NCBI GenBank assembly: GCA_902475475.1
Contig: CABRZY010000024.1
Span: forward strand, 1-14,991
From: an uncultured Collinsella sp.
Lineage (GTDB): Bacteria > Actinomycetota > Coriobacteriia > Coriobacteriales > Coriobacteriaceae
Direction of reading: 5' to 3'
Length of the DNA stretch: 14,991 nucleotides
The notes under the pieces were generated by a model. That model was not told the origin of the DNA. It saw only the letters and a program-made list of their open reading frames with translations, and searched no databases. Positions 8,284 to 14,910 of this stretch are shown piece after piece (the stretch's first letter is position 1; every line of letters begins with the position of its first letter). The position numbers and the translations under genes were made by a program.

Positions 8284-9522
8284 CTATGCGGCGGGCAGCT
8301 CGATGGTGAATATCGTGTGTTCGGGCGTCGATTCACATGCAACGGTACCGCCGTGTGCCGCGATGATCTCCTTGGCAATAGCAAGGCCCAGACCGGCACC
8401 ACCGCGATTGGTCGCACGCGCCGCATCCAGGCGATAGAACTTCTCAAAGATCACCTTGAGCTTTGCCTCAGGGATGGGATCGCCCTGATTGATAAAGCGC
8501 ACGCGCACGCCACCGTCGTCCCGGCGTCTGGCCTCAATCGTGATAGTCGAGCCCTCATAGCTATAGGCGACGGCGTTTTTCATGATGTTGTTGAACACGC
8601 GAGCCATCTTGTCGCCATCCACGAGCACCGTCAGGTCCTCGCGAATATCAACTTGGGCTTCCTTATGCTGCTCGTTGAGGATGGGATAGAACTCGTCAGC
8701 CACCTGAGCCAGCAGCAACCCCAGATCAACATAGCCGCGCGTGAGCACGATATCGTGGAAGTCAAAGCGTGTGATATCGAAGAACTCTTCGATGAGCGCA
8801 TCGAGCCGGTGCGCCTTGTCGAGAGCCACGCCCGTAAAGTGCGCACGTTGCTCAACCGGCAGCTCAGGAGCCTCTTGCAGCAGCGAAAGATAGCCCACCA
8901 CACTGGCAAGCGGGGTGCGTAGGTCATGTGCCAAGTACGTGACCAGATCGTCCTTGCGATGCGACTCGTCACGCAGAGCTTGCTGCACCTTGCGCTCACG
9001 GTCACGCACGCGGTTAAGGGCGCCCTCGACCTCCAAGAAGTCGCCGTCGATGTTGTCCCAGGTGTCGGGGTGATCGATCAGGCGATCTTGAATACGAGCG
9101 GCCAGCACACAATCGGCATGCTGCTCGCCCTGCTCGTAGCCCTGGTAGTACAGGGCGCGGCCACACAAGAACAGCACGCACGCGGCAAGCGCTAGCACAA
9201 AGCCAAGCATGTTGAATACAAAGCCGGCATCGAACAGCACCGGCCCTTCGATGCCGCCGAGCGCCATGGCGCCAATCGCCAACGTCATGGTCCACGCGGC
9301 GCCGCCAATCACCACGCAGCGGCACACGATCTCAAATCGATCGATCAGCAAAAAGCCGACAAGCAGCACCGCCAAGATTCCGACGATGTTGTCGATGCCA
9401 ATCAGCAGCAGGCTCAGCAAAAAGAGCAGCACCGTTGCAAGCGCGCGGTTGTCGACGACCGACCTCACGTATTCAAAGAGCCGATCGAGCACCTCGAACG
9501 CTTGCCTATCGTCTTTTGTCAT
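8284..9522 (-). CDS. VanS-like sensor histidine kinase
   Basis: This is a 412-residue membrane histidine kinase. About four hydrophobic helices lie between residues 28 and 121, with little extracytoplasmic sequence. A linker follows, then the HisKA motif DDLVTYLAHDLRTPLASVVG (191-210, phosphoacceptor H199). The N box has N311, N312 and N316. The degenerate G1 box is FINQGDPIPE, lacking the usual DxGxG, as is normal in VanS-type kinases. The block FEKFYRLDAAR and GGAGLGLAIAKEI-HGG is strongly VanS-like. The frame is open 55 codons further upstream into the regulator gene, but GAGGAT stands six bases before the ATG at 9522, 26 bases after the regulator stop. It probably senses cell-wall stress; no vanHAX ligase genes are present in the window. 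Confidence 0.88.
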   Translation of the reverse strand: MTKDDRQAFEVLDRLFEYVRSVVDNRALATVLLFLLSLLLIGIDNIVGILAVLLVGFLLIDRFEIVCRCVVIGGAAWTMTLAIGAMALGGIEGPVLFDAGFVFNMLGFVLALAACVLFLCGRALYYQGYEQGEQHADCVLAARIQDRLIDHPDTWDNIDGDFLEVEGALNRVRDRERKVQQALRDESHRKDDLVTYLAHDLRTPLASVVGYLSLLQEAPELPVEQRAHFTGVALDKAHRLDALIEEFFDITRFDFHDIVLTRGYVDLGLLLAQVADEFYPILNEQHKEAQVDIREDLTVLVDGDKMARVFNNIMKNAVAYSYEGSTITIEARRRDDGGVRVRFINQGDPIPEAKLKVIFEKFYRLDAARATNRGGAGLGLAIAKEIIAAHGGTVACESTPEHTIFTIELPAA

Positions 9523-9548
9523 ATCAAGATCCTCACAAGCGAAAAGCG

Positions 9549-10244
9549 TTATTCGATGATGTAGCCGACGCCCCAGACGTTTTTGATAAAGCGTGGCTTT
9601 TGTGCGTCGTCGCCAATCTTTTCGCGCAAGTGGCGAATATGCACCATCACCGTATTGTTGGAGCCGGGCATAAAGTCCTCGTTCCACACCGCGCGGAACA
9701 GGTCCTCCACGGCCACCACGCTGCCGCGATGCTCGACCAGATACAGCAAGATTGAATACTCGGTGGGCGTGAGGCGAACCGGTGAACCGTCCACTGTCAC
9801 GGAACGAGCATCGCGGTTGATCTCCAAGCCGTCGAGCTGAATGGTCGGCGACTCGGCCGCCTGTGCACGGCTACCGTAGCTGGTGTAGCGGCGAAGCTGA
9901 GCGTGCACGCGCGCGATGAGCTCCAGCGGACGGAACGGCTTAACCACGTAATCGTCCGCGCCAAGCGAAAGGCCCTCGATCTTGTCTTGCTGGGCATCGC
10001 GCGCCGTCAGCATGATCACAGGATAGGTATGGCTGGAACGGATCGTACGCAGCAGCTCAAACCCATCGATATCGGGCAGCATGACATCAAGCAGCGCCAG
10101 ATCGAACTCCTGCTCCAAAATCGCCTTGGCAGCATCGGCCCCGCTATAGGCAATCTGGACATCAAAGCCCTCTTTTGTAAGGTAGATGCCAACCAAGTCG
10201 GCGATGGCCTTCTCGTCATCAACTACCAAAATGCGCTCGTTCAT
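9549..10244 (-). CDS. VanR-like response regulator (OmpR family)
   Basis: This is a 231-residue DNA-binding response regulator, cognate to the following VanS-like kinase. The receiver has D9-D10, phosphoacceptor D53 in LLDVMLPDIDG, T80 and K102. The winged helix ends with the VanR-typical run NTVMVHIRHLREKIGDD, then KPRFIKNVWGVGYIIE. The ATG is preceded by AGAGGAG at five bases. It is transcribed divergently from the D,D-carboxypeptidase gene, and that gap holds a long palindrome. This makes control of the carboxypeptidase gene, autoregulation, or both plausible. Confidence 0.92.
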   Translation of the reverse strand: MNERILVVDDEKAIADLVGIYLTKEGFDVQIAYSGADAAKAILEQEFDLALLDVMLPDIDGFELLRTIRSSHTYPVIMLTARDAQQDKIEGLSLGADDYVVKPFRPLELIARVHAQLRRYTSYGSRAQAAESPTIQLDGLEINRDARSVTVDGSPVRLTPTEYSILLYLVEHRGSVVAVEDLFRAVWNEDFMPGSNNTVMVHIRHLREKIGDDAQKPRFIKNVWGVGYIIE

Positions 10245-10264
10245 GCGTGCTCCTCTCGCGCTCC

Positions 10265-10270
10265 ATTATG
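10265..10270 (-). promoter_or_regulatory. Candidate -10 of the VanRS-like operon
   Basis: CATAAT on the minus strand, 21 bases before the regulator start, matches the -10 consensus at five of six positions. The -35 is poor, which would fit an activator-dependent promoter. The 27-bp palindrome at 10304-10330 lies just upstream. Confidence 0.4.
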
Positions 10271-10303
10271 CCTGAGGCGACGCACGCCACACACAACAAG
10301 CGT

Positions 10304-10330
10304 GGGTGATTAAGTCGGCCTTAAGCACCC
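10304..10330. promoter_or_regulatory. 27-bp imperfect palindrome between divergent genes
   Basis: Arms GGGTGATTAAG (10304-10314) and CTTAAGCACCC (10320-10330) are complementary at 10 of 11 positions across a 5-base spacer. A third GGGTG half-site follows at 10343-10347. The palindrome lies upstream of both candidate promoters (10265-10270 minus, 10397-10402 plus), so it is probably not transcribed by either. It therefore looks like an operator rather than a terminator. A VanR-like regulator is the obvious candidate binder; this is inference. Confidence 0.5.
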
Positions 10331-10396
10331 TTGTGCCCGTTCGGGTGCGGATGTGGGCCAAGCGCGCACGCGATGATCGCCGACGCCGGCAAACGA

Positions 10397-10402
10397 TATA
10401 CT
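10397..10402 (+). promoter_or_regulatory. Candidate -10 of the carboxypeptidase gene
   Basis: TATACT matches the -10 consensus at five of six positions, with no clear -35. A transcript starting about seven bases downstream would exclude the TTG (10331) and ATG (10373) starts of the long frame and favours the GTG at 10442. Confidence 0.45.
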
Positions 10403-10441
10403 CTAGTTCCAGAAGAGACCATCCCGTCGAAAGCGAAATCC

Positions 10442-11782
10442 GTGAAGTCCCTCACCTCTTTTGCAAAGCGCTCAGCCCAGCTTGCCGCCGGCTTTGTCTG
10501 CGCTATCGCCCTTGCCGCTGGCGCGCCCACCGTCGCCGGCGCCCAAGTGCTCACGACCGACAATGTTTGCGGCAAAACCGCCGATGCGCGCGGCATCACG
10601 GCCGAAAACCTGCCCGATATCGATGCGACCAATGCCCTCGTCATGGGCAAAGACGGCACCGTCTACTATGGGCGCGGCGCCGATGAGCAGGTCAAGATTG
10701 CCTCGATCACCAAGGTCATGACCGCAATCCTAACCGTCGAGAATTGCAAGATGGACGAGAAGGTCACGGTGAGCAACGCCGCAGCCACTGTGGGTAATTC
10801 GACCGCCGGCTTGCTCGAAGGCGACGAGCTTACCGTGGAGCAGGCACTGCGCGGCCTGATGATTCCCTCGGGCAACGACGCCGCCATCGTGCTCGCCGAA
10901 TATGTGGGCAAGAAAATCGACCCTAAGACCAAAGACGCCGAGGCCACATTTGTGAAGGCCATGAACGAGCGCGCTAAGAAGCTCGGCTGCACCGGTACGC
11001 TTTTTGAAAACCCGCATGGTCTGGACTTTGATGAGTGGGCTGGCAATATGCACTCAACCGCACACGACGTAGCGCTGATGATGCAGGAGGCCATGAAAAA
11101 CGACACGATCCGCGAGGTCGTAGCGAGCGAGGATTCCTGGATCGAAGTCACGGGCGCCGACGGCACCGACCATTCGCATTCCATGGACACGCATAACTAT
11201 TTGCTGGGCCAAGATGGCAACATCGGCGGCAAGACCGGCACCACCGACGACGCGGGCTATTGCTTTACGAGCGCCTACAACCGCGACGGCGACGAGATCT
11301 ACACCGTCGTTTTGAACTCCACCACCACCGACCAGCGCTTTACCGATACCGCAACCCTTGCCAATTGGTACTACGGCCACAAGGTGGCGGTCGCAATCGC
11401 CAACACGCAGGAAAAGACCGCCAACGGCAACCCGCTTATGGCGCGCGTTGGCCAAACCGACTGGACGGATAAGACAATCGACGCCACACTCGCCGATCCT
11501 ACGGCGCAAGCGACCGTGTTTTCCCTTGCCGGCGAGGTGACCGAAAAGGTTAGCTACGACGATCTTTCGGGCACGGTGCATGTGGGCGACAAGGTGGGCA
11601 GCGTTACGCTCAAGCAGGACGGCACCAAGATCGCCGTCATGGACCTGGTTGCCGACGAGGAAGGCGCAGGGCCGAATCCCATTGAGTGGCTGCTTGTGAA
11701 GCTCGACCGCCTGGGCCGCCGCATCGACAACCGCCCGCTCACAGCCGAGAGCGAGACCGTAGCCAAGGCACCCGAGGTGTAA
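10442..11782 (+). CDS. dacA: D-alanyl-D-alanine carboxypeptidase (PBP5/DacA-like)
   Basis: This secreted serine peptidase trims the terminal D-Ala from peptidoglycan pentapeptides. From the GTG at 10442 it has 446 residues and begins with a clean Sec signal peptide: basic MKSLTSFAKRS, a hydrophobic core, and cleavage after AGA near residue 34. The active-site motifs are SITK (S88, K91), SGN (143-145) and KTG (264-266). A C-terminal beta domain of the PBP5 type covers about 345-405. The tail segment IEWLLVKLDRLGRRI could be an amphipathic membrane anchor; no true transmembrane helix closes the protein. The frame is open upstream to a TTG at 10331 and an ATG at 10373, but these precede the likely -10 and would bury the signal peptide. 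The Shine-Dalgarno of the GTG is weak. It is the only plus-strand protein gene and is divergent from the VanRS-like pair. Confidence 0.9.
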   Translation: MKSLTSFAKRSAQLAAGFVCAIALAAGAPTVAGAQVLTTDNVCGKTADARGITAENLPDIDATNALVMGKDGTVYYGRGADEQVKIASITKVMTAILTVENCKMDEKVTVSNAAATVGNSTAGLLEGDELTVEQALRGLMIPSGNDAAIVLAEYVGKKIDPKTKDAEATFVKAMNERAKKLGCTGTLFENPHGLDFDEWAGNMHSTAHDVALMMQEAMKNDTIREVVASEDSWIEVTGADGTDHSHSMDTHNYLLGQDGNIGGKTGTTDDAGYCFTSAYNRDGDEIYTVVLNSTTTDQRFTDTATLANWYYGHKVAVAIANTQEKTANGNPLMARVGQTDWTDKTIDATLADPTAQATVFSLAGEVTEKVSYDDLSGTVHVGDKVGSVTLKQDGTKIAVMDLVADEEGAGPNPIEWLLVKLDRLGRRIDNRPLTAESETVAKAPEV

Positions 11783-11806
11783 GGTCGAAGAACAATACAC
11801 TCGCTG

Positions 11807-11840
11807 AAAGGAGGTGTCCGAAAGGATGCCTCCTTTTTTT
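11807..11840 (+). terminator. Strong intrinsic terminator of dacA
   Basis: AAAGGAGG (11807-11814) pairs with CCTCCTTT (11829-11836). Five further pairs, two of them wobbles, close on a GAAA tetraloop (11820-11823), and a run of seven T (11834-11840) follows. It ends the plus-strand transcript before the tRNA island. Confidence 0.9.
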
Positions 11841-11842
11841 GA

Positions 11843-11859
11843 GGGTTCGAATCCCCAGC
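11843..11859 (+). repeat. tRNA T-arm-like 17-mer, copy 1
   Basis: GGGTTCGAATCCCCAGC is identical to 12034-12050 and is the inverse of 12114-12130, which is the T-arm of the intact tRNA-Ser. Here it stands alone, straight after the dacA terminator, with no acceptor or anticodon arm on the plus strand. It may be a degenerate tRNA end or a recombination core site. Confidence 0.6.
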
Positions 11860-11875
11860 GCCCTTTCTCGATAAT

Positions 11876-11901
11876 AAAAAAGGGCCCCCAATGGGACCCT
11901 T
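11876..11901 (-). terminator. Terminator behind the duplicated tRNA-Ser 3' end
   Basis: On the minus strand AAGGGTCCC and GGGGCCCTT pair (one wobble) around an ATTG loop, and a T-run follows. The same sequence context (CCCTTCTTTAAAGT on the plus strand) flanks the terminator of the intact tRNA-Ser at 12066-12091, so the block is a diverged second copy. Confidence 0.75.
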
Positions 11902-11915
11902 CTTTAAAGTTAAAC

Positions 11916-11933
11916 TGGCGGAGAGCTGGGGAT
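11916..11933 (-). pseudogene. tRNA-Ser 3'-end remnant (CCA, acceptor strand, half T-arm)
   Basis: These 18 bases are identical to the 3' end of the intact tRNA-Ser at 12105-12122: CCA, discriminator G, the seven-base acceptor strand, the 3' half of the T-stem and two T-loop bases. Homology then stops within the T-loop and the hairpin-rich element begins. The 5' two-thirds of the tRNA is absent, so no tRNA can fold here. Confidence 0.75.
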
Positions 11934-12051
11934 GTCCGGGCATGCTACGCATGCCCTCCGGCTTCAAAGCCTGGCGGCTTTTCGCCCACGGGCTACAAAC
12001 GCTTTCGCGTTTGCTTAACGCCCGTGCCCTCTCGGGTTCGAATCCCCAGCT
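11924..12051. repeat. Hairpin-rich palindromic element bounded by T-arm inverted repeats
   Basis: The outer 10-bp arms AGCTGGGGAT (11924-11933) and ATCCCCAGCT (12042-12051) are perfect inverted repeats. Inside are GGGCATGC-TAC-GCATGCCC (11938-11956), GGCT-TCAA-AGCC (11960-11971), GGCG-N6-CGCC (11973-11986), and CACGGGC/GCCCGTG (11987-11993 with 12020-12026) enclosing AAACGC-TTTC-GCGTTT (11997-12012). Nearly every base can pair, giving a branched fold on either strand. Terminators on both sides suggest it is not normally transcribed from dacA or from the tRNA. It encodes no protein that I can support. Confidence 0.65.
12034..12050 (+). repeat. tRNA T-arm-like 17-mer, copy 2
   Basis: It is identical in sequence and orientation to 11843-11859, 191 bases away, and is followed by a diverged copy of the same flank: an A-run, terminator stem and tRNA-Ser 3' end. 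Together the two copies mark a degenerate tandem duplication of about 190 bases. Confidence 0.6.
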
Positions 12052-12065
12052 AACGTGGTTCAACT

Positions 12066-12091
12066 AAAAAAGGCCCCTTTCGGAACCCTTC
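12066..12091 (-). terminator. Terminator of tRNA-Ser(GCU)
   Basis: On the minus strand GAAGGGTTCC pairs with GGGGCCTTTT (several wobbles) around a GAAA loop, with two more T following. It starts 13 bases after the encoded CCA. Confidence 0.75.
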
Positions 12092-12104
12092 TTTAAAGTC
12101 TTAC

Positions 12105-12195
12105 TGGCGGAGAGCTGGGGATTCGAACCCCAGATGCCCTTTTGGGGCATACTCGCTTAGCAGGCGAGCACCTTCGGCCTCTCGGTCAGCTCTCC
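12105..12195 (-). tRNA. tRNA-Ser (anticodon GCU), CCA encoded
   Basis: This 91-base class II tRNA reads serine AGC/AGU codons. The acceptor GGAGAGC pairs with GCTCTCC, the discriminator is G, and CCA is encoded (complement of 12105-12107). The anticodon stem CTCGC/GCGAG holds the loop CTGCTAA, with anticodon GCT at 12159-12161. The long variable arm ATGCCC-CAAAA-GGGCAT is typical of tRNA-Ser. The T-arm TGGGG-TTCGAAT-CCCCA is perfect. It has its own promoter and terminator and looks functional. Its 3' end and flank are repeated at 11876-11933. Confidence 0.96.
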
Positions 12196-12209
12196 GTAAC
12201 ATCCGTTCT

Positions 12210-12238
12210 ATAGTAACCAAACAGCCAAGGATGGGCAA
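12210..12238 (-). promoter_or_regulatory. Promoter of tRNA-Ser(GCU)
   Basis: On the minus strand TTGCCC (12233-12238), a 17-base spacer and TACTAT (12210-12215) place the transcription start a few bases before the tRNA 5' end at 12195. The gap also holds short stems just after the upstream stop codon (AGGC-N3-GCCT, CCTCC-AA-GGAGG, 12264-12289) but no clear terminator, so some read-through from the upstream gene is possible. Confidence 0.6.
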
Positions 12239-12287
12239 GAGGAAATTTTCTAATTGCCTAGCATCCTTTCCTCCTTGGAGGCTTCGC

Positions 12288-14729
12288 CTACCCCAGCGAG
12301 CGGTTGAGGGAGCCGAGCTCGTCGTTGCCCATGGTGCGCCACATTTGGAAGATGCAACCGCGTGCCAGGAAAAAGAAACCGTTGTCGACCAGTTGCACAG
12401 CGGCATCCGCAAGCTGATTGGTCACCGCAGACACTGGCGGCAGCTCGAGTCCAGCCTTGCGGATGGCCTCGACCGCTTCCTCGAACGTCGGAGGCTCGCT
12501 GACACCCATCTCGTTCATAAGGCCCTGCATTTCTTCCAGCGCGCTGCTGCCCGACTCCTCTCCACGCGGCACCAGACGGTAACAAGCCAGCGCCAGGTCG
12601 AGCTGATCGCAATTCCAATAGGCAAACGCCAAGCGATAGAACAGGTAGCCGATTGCAGAACGATCGCTGGCAATACGTAGGCCGTGGCGCGCCACCTCGA
12701 TAATCTCGTCAAAGCGCTCCAGACGCGCAAGCACGTTGATGAGCGCAAAGTGCGATTGCATGGACGAGCGCGCCAGATCGTAAAGATGGCGCACCTCGGG
12801 CAGTGCTCGTTCAAAGTCCTCTTGCTCGGCGTAAAAGCTGCAGATCTCGTGCTGGGCAAAGTACAGCGCATCGGGCGCACGAAGGATTCGCACAGAGCGG
12901 TCTTCTTCCAACACCGGTAACACCATGCGCACCAGCTGGTTATCGCAAAACTGCGTTTGAACCGGACCTGTCGCCAAAAGCTCGGCGACAGTGCACTTAG
13001 CCTCCAACTCCTCGACAAGACGGGAAAAGCCTTCAAAAGCACCTGTACGGTCGACTTTTGCCTGCTCGCGCAATTCAACAACACGCGCCACGTATGGGTC
13101 GTCGTCCTCTTCCATGACCTCCAACTCGTCAGCCGTATCGGCAAGCAGCAAATCACGCAGCGCCGGCGGCAGGGTGCGATGGTCATCACGCGGACGAGCA
13201 TGAACCTCCGCAGGCTCAATCGTCTCCGGAGCGGTTGACTCATACGCCTCAAGCACACGCTTGCACGGCATATCGCCCATGTCCATGCTCTCAAGATCCT
13301 TGGCGACAGGCACGCAATCGGCCAGATAGGCCGCGCGCCCAAAGAAATATGTTGCGACAACGCGCTCGCCCTGCTCACTGTCGGGAGCAGCAATCTGCAC
13401 ATAGCAGCACGTGATGCAGGTGCCCGCGGCAAAACACGCTGCCGCAAGCGTGAGCGCCACACGTGCATCGTGCTCCGCGCCCCAGATCGCGCGCGTGTCC
13501 TCGTCCAGCTCGCGCCAAGCGTCATCTTGAGCGTCGTATTCACGTTGCGGCATGGCATCAACGACAGACTGCCCAAACCGAACGAGCATAATCCCCTCGG
13601 CAACGTTTACTCGATAGGTATAGTCGAGCCGCGTGACCACGTTAAGCGCCTCAACGATTCGCGCAAAACGGGTGCGCACGTCCCACTCGCCGCCCGGCTG
13701 GCACGAAACCGTTCCCGGCTTTGCCCACGGGTTAACGCTCGAGGCCGTATCGAGCAGTCGGGGAACATCGTTGGTCGTCTTAGCGATATGCCACGAATCA
13801 AAGAGTGCACAGCCCTCAAGGCTCGGCGAGGATGCCGCGGGGGCCAATCCGGCCCCAATGCGCTCAAGGATGCCGGAGAGGCGGTTGAGACGGCACTCGA
13901 TGGCAAGCAGCATGTCAATCTCGTCCTGGTCCAACAGGCTACGATCAAAATTGAGATAGAAAATCTTTGAGCAATCAATGCGAGCCAGGCTCATCTCGGA
14001 CTTGGCAGCGATGGTGCGCAGACGGGGCAAGTCAATTTCGCTCATAAGGGTGGCGGCATAGCGCTCGATACCGCTCGGATTCTCGGCATGGTCAACGCGG
14101 TAGAGCAGCGTCTCGATAGCGTCAGGTAGCGGTGCCGTGTTAAAGCCCAAAAACACCTCGACCGGCTCGGGCAACTTTACGAGCTTGATCTTGTCGACAA
14201 CATTTTGCATACCCTCGTCGAGTCCGCCGGCGTCCGCCGTGCTCGCAATGGCATTTTCGGAGTCAGCGAATATCACGTAGCGCAGGAACATCGATGCCAT
14301 GAACTCGCCGTAAGGAAGGGCGCGGGTCGAATTCCATGTCTCGTGGTCGGACTGCTCGCGCATGGGGCCTTCGGGAGAACCGACAGTTTGCGCGCACGTA
14401 CGCATTGCACCGTTGGCTTCCCTTACCATAATCTCACCAATACTGGAATCCGACTCGTCAAGGACCAGTTCCATGTCGGGATCGTTGGGCAGCGGAGCCT
14501 CGCTGACGGGGCGGTCCACCTTGTACACCTCACCCGAAACGCTTACGTAGCCCAAAAGCGACACATGACTTTTGCCAACGAATTCGACGACATAACAAGA
14601 TTCATGCTGGTCCTCGCCAAAGAGTTTCCAGACCACGCCATATGAGCGTCCCGCAGGCTGCTCGGGCATCGCCGGAAAGCGCTTCTTGGGATCGAGAAAC
14701 CTGAGCTTGTATGTCGGACGCTCTGCCAC
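12288..14729 (-). CDS. Large protein of unknown function with TPR-like C-terminal repeats
   Basis: I do not recognise this 813-residue, acidic protein. It starts at a GTG with AGGGTGAT seven bases upstream. There is no signal peptide. The N-terminal 80 residues look like a small beta-rich domain (KLRFLDPKKRFP, then SYGVVWKLFGED). Residues 135-295 look mostly helical. A hydrophobic, cysteine-containing stretch VALTLAAACFAAGTCITCC (424-442) could be a buried core helix or a membrane segment. Residues 530-580 are Asp/Glu-rich. Residues 620-720 form at least two TPR-like helical pairs (FYAEQEDFERALPEVRHLYD; LARLERFDEIIEVARHGL; FAYWNCDQLDLALACYRLVP). This suggests a cytoplasmic scaffold or protein-interaction role, but no catalytic motif is evident. 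It lies alone between a tRNA terminator upstream and tRNA-Ser downstream. Confidence 0.85.
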   Translation of the reverse strand: MAERPTYKLRFLDPKKRFPAMPEQPAGRSYGVVWKLFGEDQHESCYVVEFVGKSHVSLLGYVSVSGEVYKVDRPVSEAPLPNDPDMELVLDESDSSIGEIMVREANGAMRTCAQTVGSPEGPMREQSDHETWNSTRALPYGEFMASMFLRYVIFADSENAIASTADAGGLDEGMQNVVDKIKLVKLPEPVEVFLGFNTAPLPDAIETLLYRVDHAENPSGIERYAATLMSEIDLPRLRTIAAKSEMSLARIDCSKIFYLNFDRSLLDQDEIDMLLAIECRLNRLSGILERIGAGLAPAASSPSLEGCALFDSWHIAKTTNDVPRLLDTASSVNPWAKPGTVSCQPGGEWDVRTRFARIVEALNVVTRLDYTYRVNVAEGIMLVRFGQSVVDAMPQREYDAQDDAWRELDEDTRAIWGAEHDARVALTLAAACFAAGTCITCCYVQIAAPDSEQGERVVATYFFGRAAYLADCVPVAKDLESMDMGDMPCKRVLEAYESTAPETIEPAEVHARPRDDHRTLPPALRDLLLADTADELEVMEEDDDPYVARVVELREQAKVDRTGAFEGFSRLVEELEAKCTVAELLATGPVQTQFCDNQLVRMVLPVLEEDRSVRILRAPDALYFAQHEICSFYAEQEDFERALPEVRHLYDLARSSMQSHFALINVLARLERFDEIIEVARHGLRIASDRSAIGYLFYRLAFAYWNCDQLDLALACYRLVPRGEESGSSALEEMQGLMNEMGVSEPPTFEEAVEAIRKAGLELPPVSAVTNQLADAAVQLVDNGFFFLARGCIFQMWRTMGNDELGSLNRSLG

Positions 14730-14853
14730 GAAATATCACCCTGATCGGTCGTTGAGAGAAGGAGTGGTCGCGGATGGGCCGCGACACCTACTCGGAATCT
14801 TACACGAGTCGACAGGAAATCGTCCCTTTGGACGAAAGCACTCAAGCTGGCGC
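14730..14853 (-). promoter_or_regulatory. Leader/promoter region of the 813-residue gene
   Basis: This 124-base gap holds no gene. On the minus strand a -10-like TAAGAT is at 14797-14802, without a good -35. Between it and the start is the perfect 7-bp hairpin GTCGCGG-N5-CCGCGAC (14767-14785), which would lie in the mRNA leader. A second small hairpin CGTCC-CTTT-GGACG (14821-14834) lies upstream. Only position and pairing support a regulatory role. Confidence 0.3.
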
Positions 14854-14883
14854 AAAAGAAAAGCCCCCGTTGCCGGGAGCTTT
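14854..14883 (-). terminator. Terminator behind a tRNA 3' end
   Basis: On the minus strand AAAGCTCCCG and CGGGGGCTTT pair (one mismatch) around GCAA, followed by TTCTTTT. It lies ten bases beyond the CCA-like end at 14893 and would terminate a transcript entering from the right edge. Confidence 0.75.
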
Positions 14884-14892
14884 AATCTCAAA

Positions 14893-14910
14893 TGGTGCGG
14901 CGTATAGGAT
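14893..14910 (-). pseudogene. tRNA 3'-end remnant, acceptor type GCGGCGU
   Basis: On the minus strand ATCCTATACGCCGCACCA reads as two T-loop bases, a T-stem half (CCTAT), an acceptor strand (ACGCCGC), discriminator A and CCA, with a terminator straight after. The usual T-loop and T-stem 5' half (ATAGGTTCGA) are missing and a palindromic sequence takes their place. No matching 5' half is found in the remaining 80 bases. The tRNA identity cannot be told. Confidence 0.55.

Noticed and set aside
9523..9687. Upstream extension of the VanS-like kinase frame
   Set aside because: It overlaps the end of the regulator gene and reads its antiphase sequence; the GAGGAT site and family alignment favour the ATG at 9522.
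10331..10441. TTG or ATG start of the carboxypeptidase at 10331 or 10373
   Set aside because: Both precede the probable -10 at 10397, lack a Shine-Dalgarno, and would place 23-37 residues before a clean signal peptide.
11960..11971. CTTCAAA in a hairpin, resembling the anticodon loop of tRNA-Sec (selC)
   Set aside because: With a seven-base loop the flanking bases do not pair, and no eight-base acceptor, CCA or matching D-arm exists on that strand.
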